Positions 57,201 to 64,000 of a DNA stretch of 64,000 nucleotides are shown in pieces. This DNA is from Acidobacteria bacterium Mor1 (GTDB lineage Bacteria > Acidobacteriota > Polarisedimenticolia > Polarisedimenticolales > Polarisedimenticolaceae). The position numbers and the translations under genes were made by a program. The stretch is from assembly GCA_001664505.1 (NCBI GenBank), contig CP011806.1, forward strand, positions 683,325 to 747,324, given 5' to 3'. The notes beneath the pieces were generated by a model. It worked only from the letters and a program-made list of their open reading frames with translations, was not told the DNA's origin and made no database searches. Each line of letters starts with the position of its first letter. The stretch's first letter is position 1.

Positions 57201-57300
57201 CCGGCAGCACGGCGGGTTCGGCCGGGCAGGCCGGCGTTCTTGAGACTCGGAGCGAGCATCGAACTCGGGGAGCTCCGTGGACCGACGCGCCGGACTCGGC

Positions 57301-59319
57301 CTACGCCAGACGCCGCTCGTTGCGGTACCAGCTAGCGAGATCCTTGCGTCCGAGGCGCCACAGCAGCCCCAGCGGCGCCCTACCGCGGCATCGAGCCAGA
57401 CCTCCGTGCTCCCCGCGCTGATGGTGAAAGCGGCACAAGCAGATCCGATTCGCCGGGTCGCTGGGGTCCCCGCCACGGGATCGGTACTGCACGTGGTGAT
57501 CCTCGAGGTTGCGGCGTGACGTGCACCCCGGTGCGGCGCAGCGCCAACCATCCCGCACGTAGATCGCTTCAGCCCGGGGTTTGGCCCCCTGGCGCCTGTC
57601 CCAGGTGGCGGAGAAGTCCTCGAGCATCGCCAGCAGCCCGACCCAGGCGGGCACTCGCCGGCACCTGGAGGTGAACTGCCATGCCATGTGAACCGCGACG
57701 GCGTGTTCCCCGGGAGAGGGCTCCGTATCCCAGGGGAGTTCTTCCGCCGCCCTCCCGATTAGCCGCCGCGCGGATTCGATAGCGCCGAGGAGTTCGTCGG
57801 CAAGACCGGACTCGAGGCGGAACCGGAGGAAAACGTCCGAGGACGTGCCAGCCCGCGAGCACCGCTCGACGGCCGCGTTGGTGTCCCCGACGCGCAGCTC
57901 CAGTGCACGATGCCAGCTCTCGTCGGTCGGCGGGGCCGCGGAAGCTGCGTCTGAGGGCCTGGGCCCGAGGCCAAGCGCCGCAACCTCGTCCCGCAAGCGC
58001 TTGACGGTGACCTCGCGGGCCCGTCGAACCCAGGCGTCGCGAATGCCAGGGTCTTTCGCCGCCGGCGCCCCATGGCCTCCAGGCATGCGCTCCGACCGTC
58101 CTATCGCCCGAAGCGCAAGGAGCGCTGCCTCCGTTCCCAGTTGACCGGACTCGTACGCTTCCTCGAGAGTCGGCACCCTCGTCGCTCGGCGCGCGATACG
58201 AGCCCGGGTTTCGAGGGAGGTGCGCGACATTCCGAGACGTTCTTCGGCGTAGTGCCCGGCACAGGAGAATCCCAACTGCCGCCATGCACCACGGCGGCTC
58301 ATCTCGGCGAGCACGCGGCCCAGCCTGCGCTCCAGCTCGCCGACCAGAGCCAGCAACCGGCGCAGCCGGTCGTGTAGCCCGGCCGGATCCGTAGGTGACC
58401 CGGCGGCGCGCAGCCTCATGAAGTCTCGCAACGCAGCGTCCTGGAACATCAACCCGAGCACCGATGCGTCATCGCTCGGTGGAGTCAGCAATGACCAACG
58501 GCCGGAGGATCGCTCGAGCAGGGCCTCGATCTCGGCACGGGACGGGGAACGACGCAGGGGTTCCGCGACGACGTCGGGTGGATGGGGGCCGGCGTGAGCC
58601 TCAGCCAGCATCGCCTCGAGGAACTCGCTCACAGGAAGGTCCGACCCGCTGACCGCTCTGAACAACTTGAGGCAGGCGTCAAACGCATCTCTTATCGAGG
58701 AGGGCAATCCGATCCGCACGAGCCGCCTATCGGTGTCGGAGGTTTCGGCGCGCGCCCCCTCAGAGTCTCCCGAAGCCGGTGCCTGCTGCTTCGCCGCGCC
58801 GATCGCGCCACGCAACTCCCGAACGGTCATCGAGCGGGCGCGAGCCAACCAAGTGTCGAGGGTCCCTTCGCTGGCGACATCCAGCACCAACGTCGCAGCA
58901 ACCCACCCGAGAGGGCGCTCGCCATCGCTCCCATCGAGGGCCTGGCCGAGGCGGGGGAAGCGCTCCAGCCCGCGACCGAGCCGCGCCATATCTCGCAGCC
59001 AGCGGCCGCTTCGTCCGAGGCACTCCCGGGTGTAGTCGTCGCAACGGGCGTGGCCGAATAGGACCCAGATCTTTTTCTCGACCACCTGGGCGGCTGCCTT
59101 GGCGACCAACGGCACAACCTGATCCGCCGCTTGCCGAAGAAGCAGCGTTGCGGTGTCGAGCTGAAACACGTCTCCGGCTTGCCGGAGCCAATCGCTGTGC
59201 GGGTCGAGTCCGGGGAGAGGCACCGAACCCGAGCCGGAGGCACCTCTTCGGGAGCCGGGCGCACCGAGTCGGGATGAGCGTTGTGCGGCTCGTGACCCTG
59301 ATTGAGTGGAGTGATTCAC
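57301..59319 (-). CDS. HNH endonuclease-domain protein (DUF222-like)
   Basis: A protein of about 672 residues. The C-terminal HNH module is clear: YVRDGWRCAAPGCTSRRNLEDHHVQYRSRGGD followed by CLCRFHHQRGEHG, with the zinc Cys residues and the DHH metal site. The long N-terminal helical part resembles DUF222-type regions common in actinobacterial and acidobacterial HNH proteins. I place the start at GTG 59319 because a TACAAT box ends 7 nt before it; an ATG at 59328 overlaps that box. A palindrome GAGTGATTCACTC (59309-59321) covers the start. It may be a mobile or selfish element-derived gene; target unknown. Confidence 0.8.
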   Translation of the reverse strand: MNHSTQSGSRAAQRSSRLGAPGSRRGASGSGSVPLPGLDPHSDWLRQAGDVFQLDTATLLLRQAADQVVPLVAKAAAQVVEKKIWVLFGHARCDDYTRECLGRSGRWLRDMARLGRGLERFPRLGQALDGSDGERPLGWVAATLVLDVASEGTLDTWLARARSMTVRELRGAIGAAKQQAPASGDSEGARAETSDTDRRLVRIGLPSSIRDAFDACLKLFRAVSGSDLPVSEFLEAMLAEAHAGPHPPDVVAEPLRRSPSRAEIEALLERSSGRWSLLTPPSDDASVLGLMFQDAALRDFMRLRAAGSPTDPAGLHDRLRRLLALVGELERRLGRVLAEMSRRGAWRQLGFSCAGHYAEERLGMSRTSLETRARIARRATRVPTLEEAYESGQLGTEAALLALRAIGRSERMPGGHGAPAAKDPGIRDAWVRRAREVTVKRLRDEVAALGLGPRPSDAASAAPPTDESWHRALELRVGDTNAAVERCSRAGTSSDVFLRFRLESGLADELLGAIESARRLIGRAAEELPWDTEPSPGEHAVAVHMAWQFTSRCRRVPAWVGLLAMLEDFSATWDRRQGAKPRAEAIYVRDGWRCAAPGCTSRRNLEDHHVQYRSRGGDPSDPANRICLCRFHHQRGEHGGLARCRGRAPLGLLWRLGRKDLASWYRNERRLA

Positions 59320-59332
59320 TCGAAGCATTGTA
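59309..59332 (-). promoter_or_regulatory. -10 element and overlapping palindrome at the HNH gene start
   Basis: TACAAT on the minus strand at 59332-59327 and the palindrome GAGTGATTCACTC at 59309-59321, which would overlap the transcription start; possible operator. No -35 seen. Confidence 0.45.
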
Positions 59333-59485
59333 TGAAGGGCAGGGGACGGAAGGCAGTGGTCAAGGAGGTTCCCGGGTTCGCGATCGAAAACGAAAACAAC
59401 GCGCCAACACCTGGATCGTCGTGCAACGCACCACCACGATGAATGGTGCGAAGCACTACCTCAACGGGCATCACCCCCCACCAAC

Positions 59486-59513
59486 GAAAAGAGGCCGCCG
59501 AAGGCGGCCCCTC
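59486..59513 (-). terminator. Intrinsic terminator of the GAPDH gene
   Basis: On the minus strand GAGGGGCCGCC-TTC-GGCGGCCTC followed by TTTTCG: a stable GC stem with a tight loop and T-run, about 35 nt after the stop codon. Confidence 0.85.
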
Positions 59514-59547
59514 TGCGGCGCCTCAGCGCCGGGCTACGAACGAAGCG

Positions 59548-60621
59548 CTAGACTTCGTCGTAGAAGTAGTCCTTCAGGCACTGCACTCTCTCCTCGTAAT
59601 CATCCGGGTAGATGAACCAGGTCGCCGCGGCGATCGACGAGAGCAGCGAGTTACCGTCCTGGGGCGTGAAGCAGTAGCCGACGATCTCGTGGTCGTTGCG
59701 CACCGTCAGGGTCGGGGCCGACACCACCGTCACATTGAGAATGCGGCCGTAGTGGCCCTGGTCGCGGCCGAAGGAGAACACCGCGTTGGCCGAGCTCTTG
59801 TAGGTGATGGCCATGCGGTCGTTGGCGTCGATGCGCTCACGCAGCTTCTCGACGGTCGTGGGGTTCTTGACCCGGATGTCGAAGTAGATGGTGTGCATGT
59901 ACTGGGTGTTGAGCTTGATCGCCGACGAGAACAGGTTCAGGTCGTGGCCCATGGTGTTGAACAGGTGCCAGGCATCCCGGGCGTGGTGGGTGCCGAAGCG
60001 GGCGTCCTTGTGCTTGCCGACCTGGGGGGAGGGGACGAAGCTGCCGTCCTGGGAGATGTCGTTGGAGCGGCGCATGCAGATGAAGCGCCCCTCGACGACG
60101 TTTTCCGGGCCGCCGTCTTCCAGCGCCAGGGTGTCGATCAGGATCGACAGGTTGTGGGTGTTGCAGGACACGACCTGGATGTATTGATCCTCACCCCGCT
60201 TGAGGGTGTTGTCGTTGATGCCCCGGGCGTAAGGCTTGCCGAAGCCGAACTCACTGCCCTGGGCGATGAAGCCGAGGGTGTTGTTGGCGAATTTCTCGTA
60301 GTACTGGGACTTGTTCTGGGTGCCGACACCCGACGGGGTGCAGTCGATCACGACCGCGGCCCGTTCGATCGCTTCCTCGGTTTCGTAAGAAGGTTCCATG
60401 CCCAGATCCTGGAAACCCTTGACCGAGGGGCTGTCGGTGACCAGCTTCGCGCCGCGCTTGATCAGGTTCACCACCTTGGAACGGTCGGTCAGCAGCGGCG
60501 TCCGCTTGTGGAAGGTGACCTCCTCGAGGCCAAGGGCATCCTTGTACTCGGTGAGCAGTCCGGTAAGCGGCTCACCGATGGTTCCGGTGCCGACGACATG
60601 CACGATGGGGCGCACACCCAT
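59548..60621 (-). CDS. Archaeal-type (type II) glyceraldehyde-3-phosphate dehydrogenase
   Basis: Oxidises glyceraldehyde-3-phosphate with phosphate and NAD(P). The 357-residue protein does not have the bacterial SCTTNCL motif; instead it shows the archaeal pattern: VVGTGTIGEPL at the N-terminus, IDCTPSGVGTQNK, the nucleophile Cys153 in VVSCNTHNL, CMRRSNDIS and GTHHARDAWHL. The sequence is diverged from classical archaeal enzymes, so cofactor preference and direction are uncertain. The ATG at 60621 has AAGGAG eight bases upstream. It is divergent from the hprK-PTS operon. Confidence 0.85.
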   Translation of the reverse strand: MGVRPIVHVVGTGTIGEPLTGLLTEYKDALGLEEVTFHKRTPLLTDRSKVVNLIKRGAKLVTDSPSVKGFQDLGMEPSYETEEAIERAAVVIDCTPSGVGTQNKSQYYEKFANNTLGFIAQGSEFGFGKPYARGINDNTLKRGEDQYIQVVSCNTHNLSILIDTLALEDGGPENVVEGRFICMRRSNDISQDGSFVPSPQVGKHKDARFGTHHARDAWHLFNTMGHDLNLFSSAIKLNTQYMHTIYFDIRVKNPTTVEKLRERIDANDRMAITYKSSANAVFSFGRDQGHYGRILNVTVVSAPTLTVRNDHEIVGYCFTPQDGNSLLSSIAAATWFIYPDDYEERVQCLKDYFYDEV

Positions 60622-60714
60622 GATCTGACTCCTTCTCGGAGGGCCTAAACAGGGCGAAATCCGAGGATTAGTGGTGAATCGATTGTTCCGCCCCAGAAGG
60701 GCTGCAGACCCGCT

Positions 60715-60743
60715 AGTATCGCAAGGGGGATTTTGCTTGTCAA
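60715..60743 (-). promoter_or_regulatory. Promoter for the GAPDH gene
   Basis: Minus strand TTGACA (60743-60738), 17-nt spacer, GATACT (60720-60715), giving a leader of about 85 nt. Confidence 0.65.
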
Positions 60744-60761
60744 AGGCCATCGGCGGGCTCC

Positions 60762-60791
60762 TTGACAGCCCCGGCCGGCGACTCCTATGAT
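60762..60791 (+). promoter_or_regulatory. Promoter for the hprK-rapZ-PTS operon
   Basis: TTGACA (60762-60767), 18-nt spacer, TATGAT (60786-60791). The -35 box starts 18 nt from the outer edge of the divergent GAPDH promoter, so the two polymerases cannot bind independently. Confidence 0.75.
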
Positions 60792-60829
60792 GCCAAAGGT
60801 CTAGCCCCTTCAACGACTTGGAGCCATTG

Positions 60830-61870
60830 GTGGGACAGCACGAAAGCTGCGCCATCCCGACGATGCTGGTGCGCGAACTGCTCACCGACGAGTCGGCCGA
60901 AAGCCTGGGGCTGTCGTTGATCGGCGGCGAGTCCGGCCTGGACAACGTGATCAACCGGGCCCGGATCCAAAAGCCCGGCCTCGCCCTCGCCGGCTTCCTC
61001 GAATACATCCACGCCGGCCGGGTCCAGGTACTGGGCAAGTCCGAGATGACCTTTCTCGGCGAGCGCACCCCGGCGGAGCGGGGCCGCATCATCTCCCAGC
61101 TCTGCCGCCACGGGGTCAGCTGCTTCGTGCTGACCACGAATCTCGAGCCGCCCGAGGAACTCTGCGAGCAGAGCGAACATCACCAGGTGCCGGTTCTCGG
61201 AACCGAGCTTTCCTCCTCCGAGGCGATCGACCGGCTGACCCGCTATCTCGAAGACCGCCTGGCGCCTCGTTCGGTAACCCACGGCGTGCTGCTCGACGTT
61301 TACGGCCTGGGTGTCCTGCTCCTCGGCGACAGCGGCATGGGCAAGAGCGAGTGCGCCCTGGACCTGGTGGTTCGCGGCCACCGGCTGGTCTCCGACGACG
61401 TGGTGGAGATGAGGCGCCGCGGCGGCATGATCGTCGGCACCGGTCCTGAGTTGACCCGCTACCACATGGAGCTGCGCGGGGTCGGCATCATCAACGTCAA
61501 GGACCTGTTCGGCGTGGCCTCGGTCCGCCACAGCAAGTACGTCGAGTACGTCATCCGCCTCGACCCCTGGCAGCCTGGGAAGCGCTACGACCGTCTCGGC
61601 CTCGACGAGCAGGGCTACGACGTGCTCGGCATCGAGTTGCCCTACGTCGAGATGCCCGTGGGTCCCGGCAGGAACCTGTCGGTCCTGATCGAGGTAGCGG
61701 CCCGCAACCACCTTTTGAAGCTCAAGGGGTATCATCCTGCTCGTCAGCTGGCCCGCAAGCTGGGCGAACAGCTCCAGCCCGGCCGGTTCGAGGACGCCCC
61801 GGAGGTCGAGCCGGAAGAGGAAGAGGTCCGGGCCAACACCCGCAGCCCTGAACGGGACGAGGAAGACTGA
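60830..61870 (+). CDS. hprK: HPr kinase/phosphorylase
   Basis: Phosphorylates or dephosphorylates HPr on Ser46 in response to metabolites. The 346-residue protein has an N-terminal DRTGG-like domain, Walker A GDSGMGKS at 166-173 and the family signature MELRGVGIINVKDLFG. The acidic C-terminal tail (EVEPEEEEVRANTRSPERDEED) is longer than usual. The GTG at 60830 is chosen because GGAG sits six bases before it; TTG at 60818 is an alternative. Confidence 0.94.
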   Translation: MGQHESCAIPTMLVRELLTDESAESLGLSLIGGESGLDNVINRARIQKPGLALAGFLEYIHAGRVQVLGKSEMTFLGERTPAERGRIISQLCRHGVSCFVLTTNLEPPEELCEQSEHHQVPVLGTELSSSEAIDRLTRYLEDRLAPRSVTHGVLLDVYGLGVLLLGDSGMGKSECALDLVVRGHRLVSDDVVEMRRRGGMIVGTGPELTRYHMELRGVGIINVKDLFGVASVRHSKYVEYVIRLDPWQPGKRYDRLGLDEQGYDVLGIELPYVEMPVGPGRNLSVLIEVAARNHLLKLKGYHPARQLARKLGEQLQPGRFEDAPEVEPEEEEVRANTRSPERDEED

Positions 61871-61872
61871 CC

Positions 61873-62736
61873 GTGGAACGACTGGTGATCATCACGGGCC
61901 TGTCCGGTTCCGGAAAGTCCCTGGCCGCCCAGGCCTTCGAAGACCTCGGCTACTTCTGCGTCGACAACCTGCCGGTGGCGCTGATTCCCCGTTTCTACGA
62001 ACTGATCCAGCGCAGCGCCGAGCAGATTCCCCGTGCGGCCCTGGTCGTCGACATCCGCGAGAAGGACTTCCTCGACCACGTACCCGAGGCGCTCAAGGAG
62101 TTGCGCAACCTCGGGGCTCCGGTGAAGGTCACCTTCTTCGAGTGCGAGGACGAGATCCTCAAGCGCCGCTTCAGCACGACCCGGCGTCCGCATCCGATGG
62201 CCGCCACCTCGGGGTCCCTGGAGCAGGCGATTCACGATGAGCGCAAGGCGTTGGCGGCCCTGCGCGCGGAAGCGGACCGCATCATCGACACCAGCCGCTT
62301 CACCGCCCACGAACTTCGCGCGTTCCTGAAGAACGCCTACGGCGACCAGGAAGCGACCCGGGGCCCCAACATCAACGTGATGTCCTTCGGCTTCAAGTAC
62401 GGGCTGCCTTCGGAAGCGGACCTGGTCTTCGACGTGCGCTTCCTGCCCAACCCGTACTTCGTCGAGGATCTGCGCCCGCTCAACGGCCGCAACGAGCCGG
62501 TGCAGGAATTCCTGGAGAGCAAACCCGAGACTCACGAGTTCCTCGGACGGCTCAAGACCTTCCTCGACTTCCTGATGCCGCTGTACGCGGCCGAGGGGAA
62601 GACCTATCTCACCATCGCGGTCGGCTGCACCGGCGGAAAGCACCGTTCGGTGATGCTGGCCGAAAGACTGCTCGAACACTTCAGTCAGACCGACCGGCCG
62701 GTCAGCGTCAGCCACCGGGATCTCGGCAAGGAATAG
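61873..62736 (+). CDS. rapZ: RNase adapter protein RapZ
   Basis: In enterobacteria RapZ guides RNase E to GlmZ sRNA to control glucosamine-6-phosphate synthesis. The 287-residue protein has the P-loop GLSGSGKS (residues 9-16), DNLPVALIPRF, and the C-terminal VGCTGGKHRSVMLAERL. The GTG start is 2 nt after hprK. Confidence 0.95.
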   Translation: MERLVIITGLSGSGKSLAAQAFEDLGYFCVDNLPVALIPRFYELIQRSAEQIPRAALVVDIREKDFLDHVPEALKELRNLGAPVKVTFFECEDEILKRRFSTTRRPHPMAATSGSLEQAIHDERKALAALRAEADRIIDTSRFTAHELRAFLKNAYGDQEATRGPNINVMSFGFKYGLPSEADLVFDVRFLPNPYFVEDLRPLNGRNEPVQEFLESKPETHEFLGRLKTFLDFLMPLYAAEGKTYLTIAVGCTGGKHRSVMLAERLLEHFSQTDRPVSVSHRDLGKE

Positions 62737-62744
62737 AGGATCGC

Positions 62745-63164
62745 ATGCTCGGATTGATCGTGGTGACCCACGGCGGCGTCGCCGAAGAATTGGTTAAGGC
62801 CGCCAAGAAGATCCTGGGGGAGGTCGAATCCCTCGAAGCCGTCTCCATCGACTGGGACGACGACGTGAGCGACGCCACCACCCGGGTCGAGAAGGCGATC
62901 AAGCAGGTCGACCAGGGAGAGGGCGTGCTGGTGCTGACCGACATGTTCGGCGGCACCCCGACCAACCTGTCCCTGGCGTTGCTCGAACCCGGCCGGGTCG
63001 ACATCGTCACCGGGGTCAACCTGCCGATGCTGATCAAGTTCACCAACCACCGTGACCAGTACGCCCTGACCGACGCCGCCGGCCATATCGCCGAGCAGGG
63101 CCGTCAGGCGATTCACGTAGCGTCGGAACTGCTCGAGCGCAGCACCGACGGAGAACCGAATTGA
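62745..63164 (+). CDS. PTS EIIA component, mannose/fructose family
   Basis: A single-domain EIIA(Man) of 139 residues, phosphorylated on His9 (LIVVTHGGVAEEL), with LTDMFGGTPTN in the active site region. No EIIB, EIIC or EIID genes are present in the window, so a regulatory rather than transport role is likely. The ATG at 62745 has AGAGG upstream. Its stop overlaps the ptsH TTG. Confidence 0.93.
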   Translation: MLGLIVVTHGGVAEELVKAAKKILGEVESLEAVSIDWDDDVSDATTRVEKAIKQVDQGEGVLVLTDMFGGTPTNLSLALLEPGRVDIVTGVNLPMLIKFTNHRDQYALTDAAGHIAEQGRQAIHVASELLERSTDGEPN

Positions 63165-63430
63165 CCGAGGTAACCGTTCAGATCCAGAACCGGCTGGGGC
63201 TGCACGCCCGGGCCGCCGCGAAATTCGTCCACCTGGCCAACAGCTTCGAGGCCCGCATCTCGGTGACCAAGGACGGCGCCCGGGTCGACGGCAAATCGAT
63301 CCTGGGCCTGCTTACGTTGGCCGCCGCCAAGGGCACCAAGCTGCAGTTGGCCGCTGACGGCAACGACGAAGAAGCCGCCATCGAGGAGCTGGCCAAGCTG
63401 GTCCGCAGCGGGTTCGGCGAGGGCAAGTAG
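63161..63430 (+). CDS. ptsH: Phosphocarrier protein HPr
   Basis: Eighty-nine residues with both phosphorylation sites: His15 (GLHARAAAKF) for PEP/EI-dependent transfer and Ser46 (DGKSILGLLTLAA) for HprK. The TTG start overlaps the EIIA stop in TTGA. Confidence 0.96.
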   Translation: MTEVTVQIQNRLGLHARAAAKFVHLANSFEARISVTKDGARVDGKSILGLLTLAAAKGTKLQLAADGNDEEAAIEELAKLVRSGFGEGK

Positions 63431-64000
63431 TTGTCCGAGCGCCTCGAGGGACTGGGGGTTTCCGCCGGCGTCGCCGTCGGGACCGCGGTGCTGCTGCATG
63501 CTCAGACCGTCCCCGTGGTGCCCAAGCCGGTTCCGCCGGAGCGGGTCGCCGATGAGATCCAGCGCTTCCACGACGCCCGGGCTCAGGCCCGCAAAGAGAT
63601 CGAGAGTCTGAGAGAGCGGGTCCGCGACCAGCTCGGCGAGCAGTACGCCGGCATTCTCGATGCCCAGCTGCTGATCGTCGACGACCGGCGGCTGGTCTCG
63701 TTGACCGCCCAGAAGATCCGCATCGGCCGGGTCTCCGCCGGTTGGGCCCTCTCCGAGGTCTCCGGAGAGTTCCTGCGGGCCTTCGATCAGGTCGAGGACG
63801 AGTACATCCGGGAGCGCGGGGGAGAGCTGCGGGACGTCCAGCAGCGACTGCTGCGCATCCTCGGCGGCAACCAGACACCCAAGACCGAGATGCGCGACGG
63901 CCCCAAGGTGATCGTCGCCCACAACCTGGGTCCAACCGACGCCATCGCCCTGGCTCAGCAGAACGTCGTGGGCCTGGCCACCGACGTGGGGGGCCGCACC
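63431..64000 (+). CDS. ptsI: PTS enzyme I (partial, C-terminus outside window)
   Basis: The TTG start at 63431 directly follows the ptsH stop. The 190 residues visible are the N-terminal HPr-binding helical domain and the start of the phosphohistidine domain; the window ends exactly at VGGRT, just before the expected catalytic His of the GGRTSH motif. The N-terminal LGVSAGVAVG and ILDAQLLIVDD segments are typical of EI. Confidence 0.94.
   Translation, partial: MSERLEGLGVSAGVAVGTAVLLHAQTVPVVPKPVPPERVADEIQRFHDARAQARKEIESLRERVRDQLGEQYAGILDAQLLIVDDRRLVSLTAQKIRIGRVSAGWALSEVSGEFLRAFDQVEDEYIRERGGELRDVQQRLLRILGGNQTPKTEMRDGPKVIVAHNLGPTDAIALAQQNVVGLATDVGGRT

Overview
The window is a 64 kb high-GC (roughly two-thirds G+C), gene-dense bacterial chromosome segment with no rRNA, tRNA, insertion sequence, phage or CRISPR array. 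Several features indicate a diderm: an EnvC-like amidase activator, a LolB-like lipoprotein with a lipobox, and a TamB domain followed by five POTRA domains and an Omp85 barrel in one polypeptide. Together with SpoVG, an archaeal-type GAPDH, HPr kinase with a small PTS relay, and frequent TTG/GTG starts, this suggests an Acidobacteriota-like lineage (Thermoanaerobaculia/Holophagae-like). That placement is an inference from gene content, not from a marker search.

Layout. 1-2340 (minus): radA (cut by the window edge) and dnaB. 2424-8972 (plus): EnvC-like activator, degenerate S41 protease, an unknown protein, a TPR protein and a LolB-like lipoprotein. 9019-14584: a ribosome/nucleotide operon (spoVG, prs, rplY, pth, rpsF, rpsR, rplI) followed by three small membrane proteins. 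14601-19097: an isocitrate/isopropylmalate-type dehydrogenase, enoyl-CoA hydratase, SLC1 symporter and a REC-GGDEF protein. 19160-25702: an aminotransferase (minus), a three-gene biotin-dependent acyl-CoA carboxylase, a cyclic-nucleotide-binding-domain protein (minus) and proC. 25699-26649 (minus): an exported PQQ-propeller-like protein.

26787-38870: a housekeeping run (aspS, ybeZ/phoH, ybeY, CNNM/CorC protein, era, recO, glyQ, glyS, ppdK), mostly with 1-4 nt stop/start overlaps. 39032-46295: a histone-H1-like/DksA/acidic-tail fusion and the 2068-residue TamB-Omp85 fusion. 46415-46774 (minus): a stand-alone sigma-70 region-4 protein behind phased A-tracts. 47142-51395: mutL, a lytic transglycosylase and a DUF4388/TPR protein. 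51634-57200: a fatty-acid operon (yceD, rpmF, fabH, fabD, fabG, acpP, fabF) driven by a strong promoter. 57301-59319 (minus): an HNH endonuclease-like protein. 59548-60621 (minus): archaeal-type GAPDH, divergent from hprK-rapZ-EIIA(Man)-ptsH-ptsI (60830 to the right edge).

The most unusual elements are the TamB-POTRA5-Omp85 fusion, which would span the whole envelope as one chain; the H1-DksA-acidic fusion; the orphan sigma region 4; the neighbouring EnvC and S41 proteins that both lack catalytic residues; a cluster of probable leaderless genes; and recurrent short tandem duplications, several of which copy a gene's 3' end including its stop codon.
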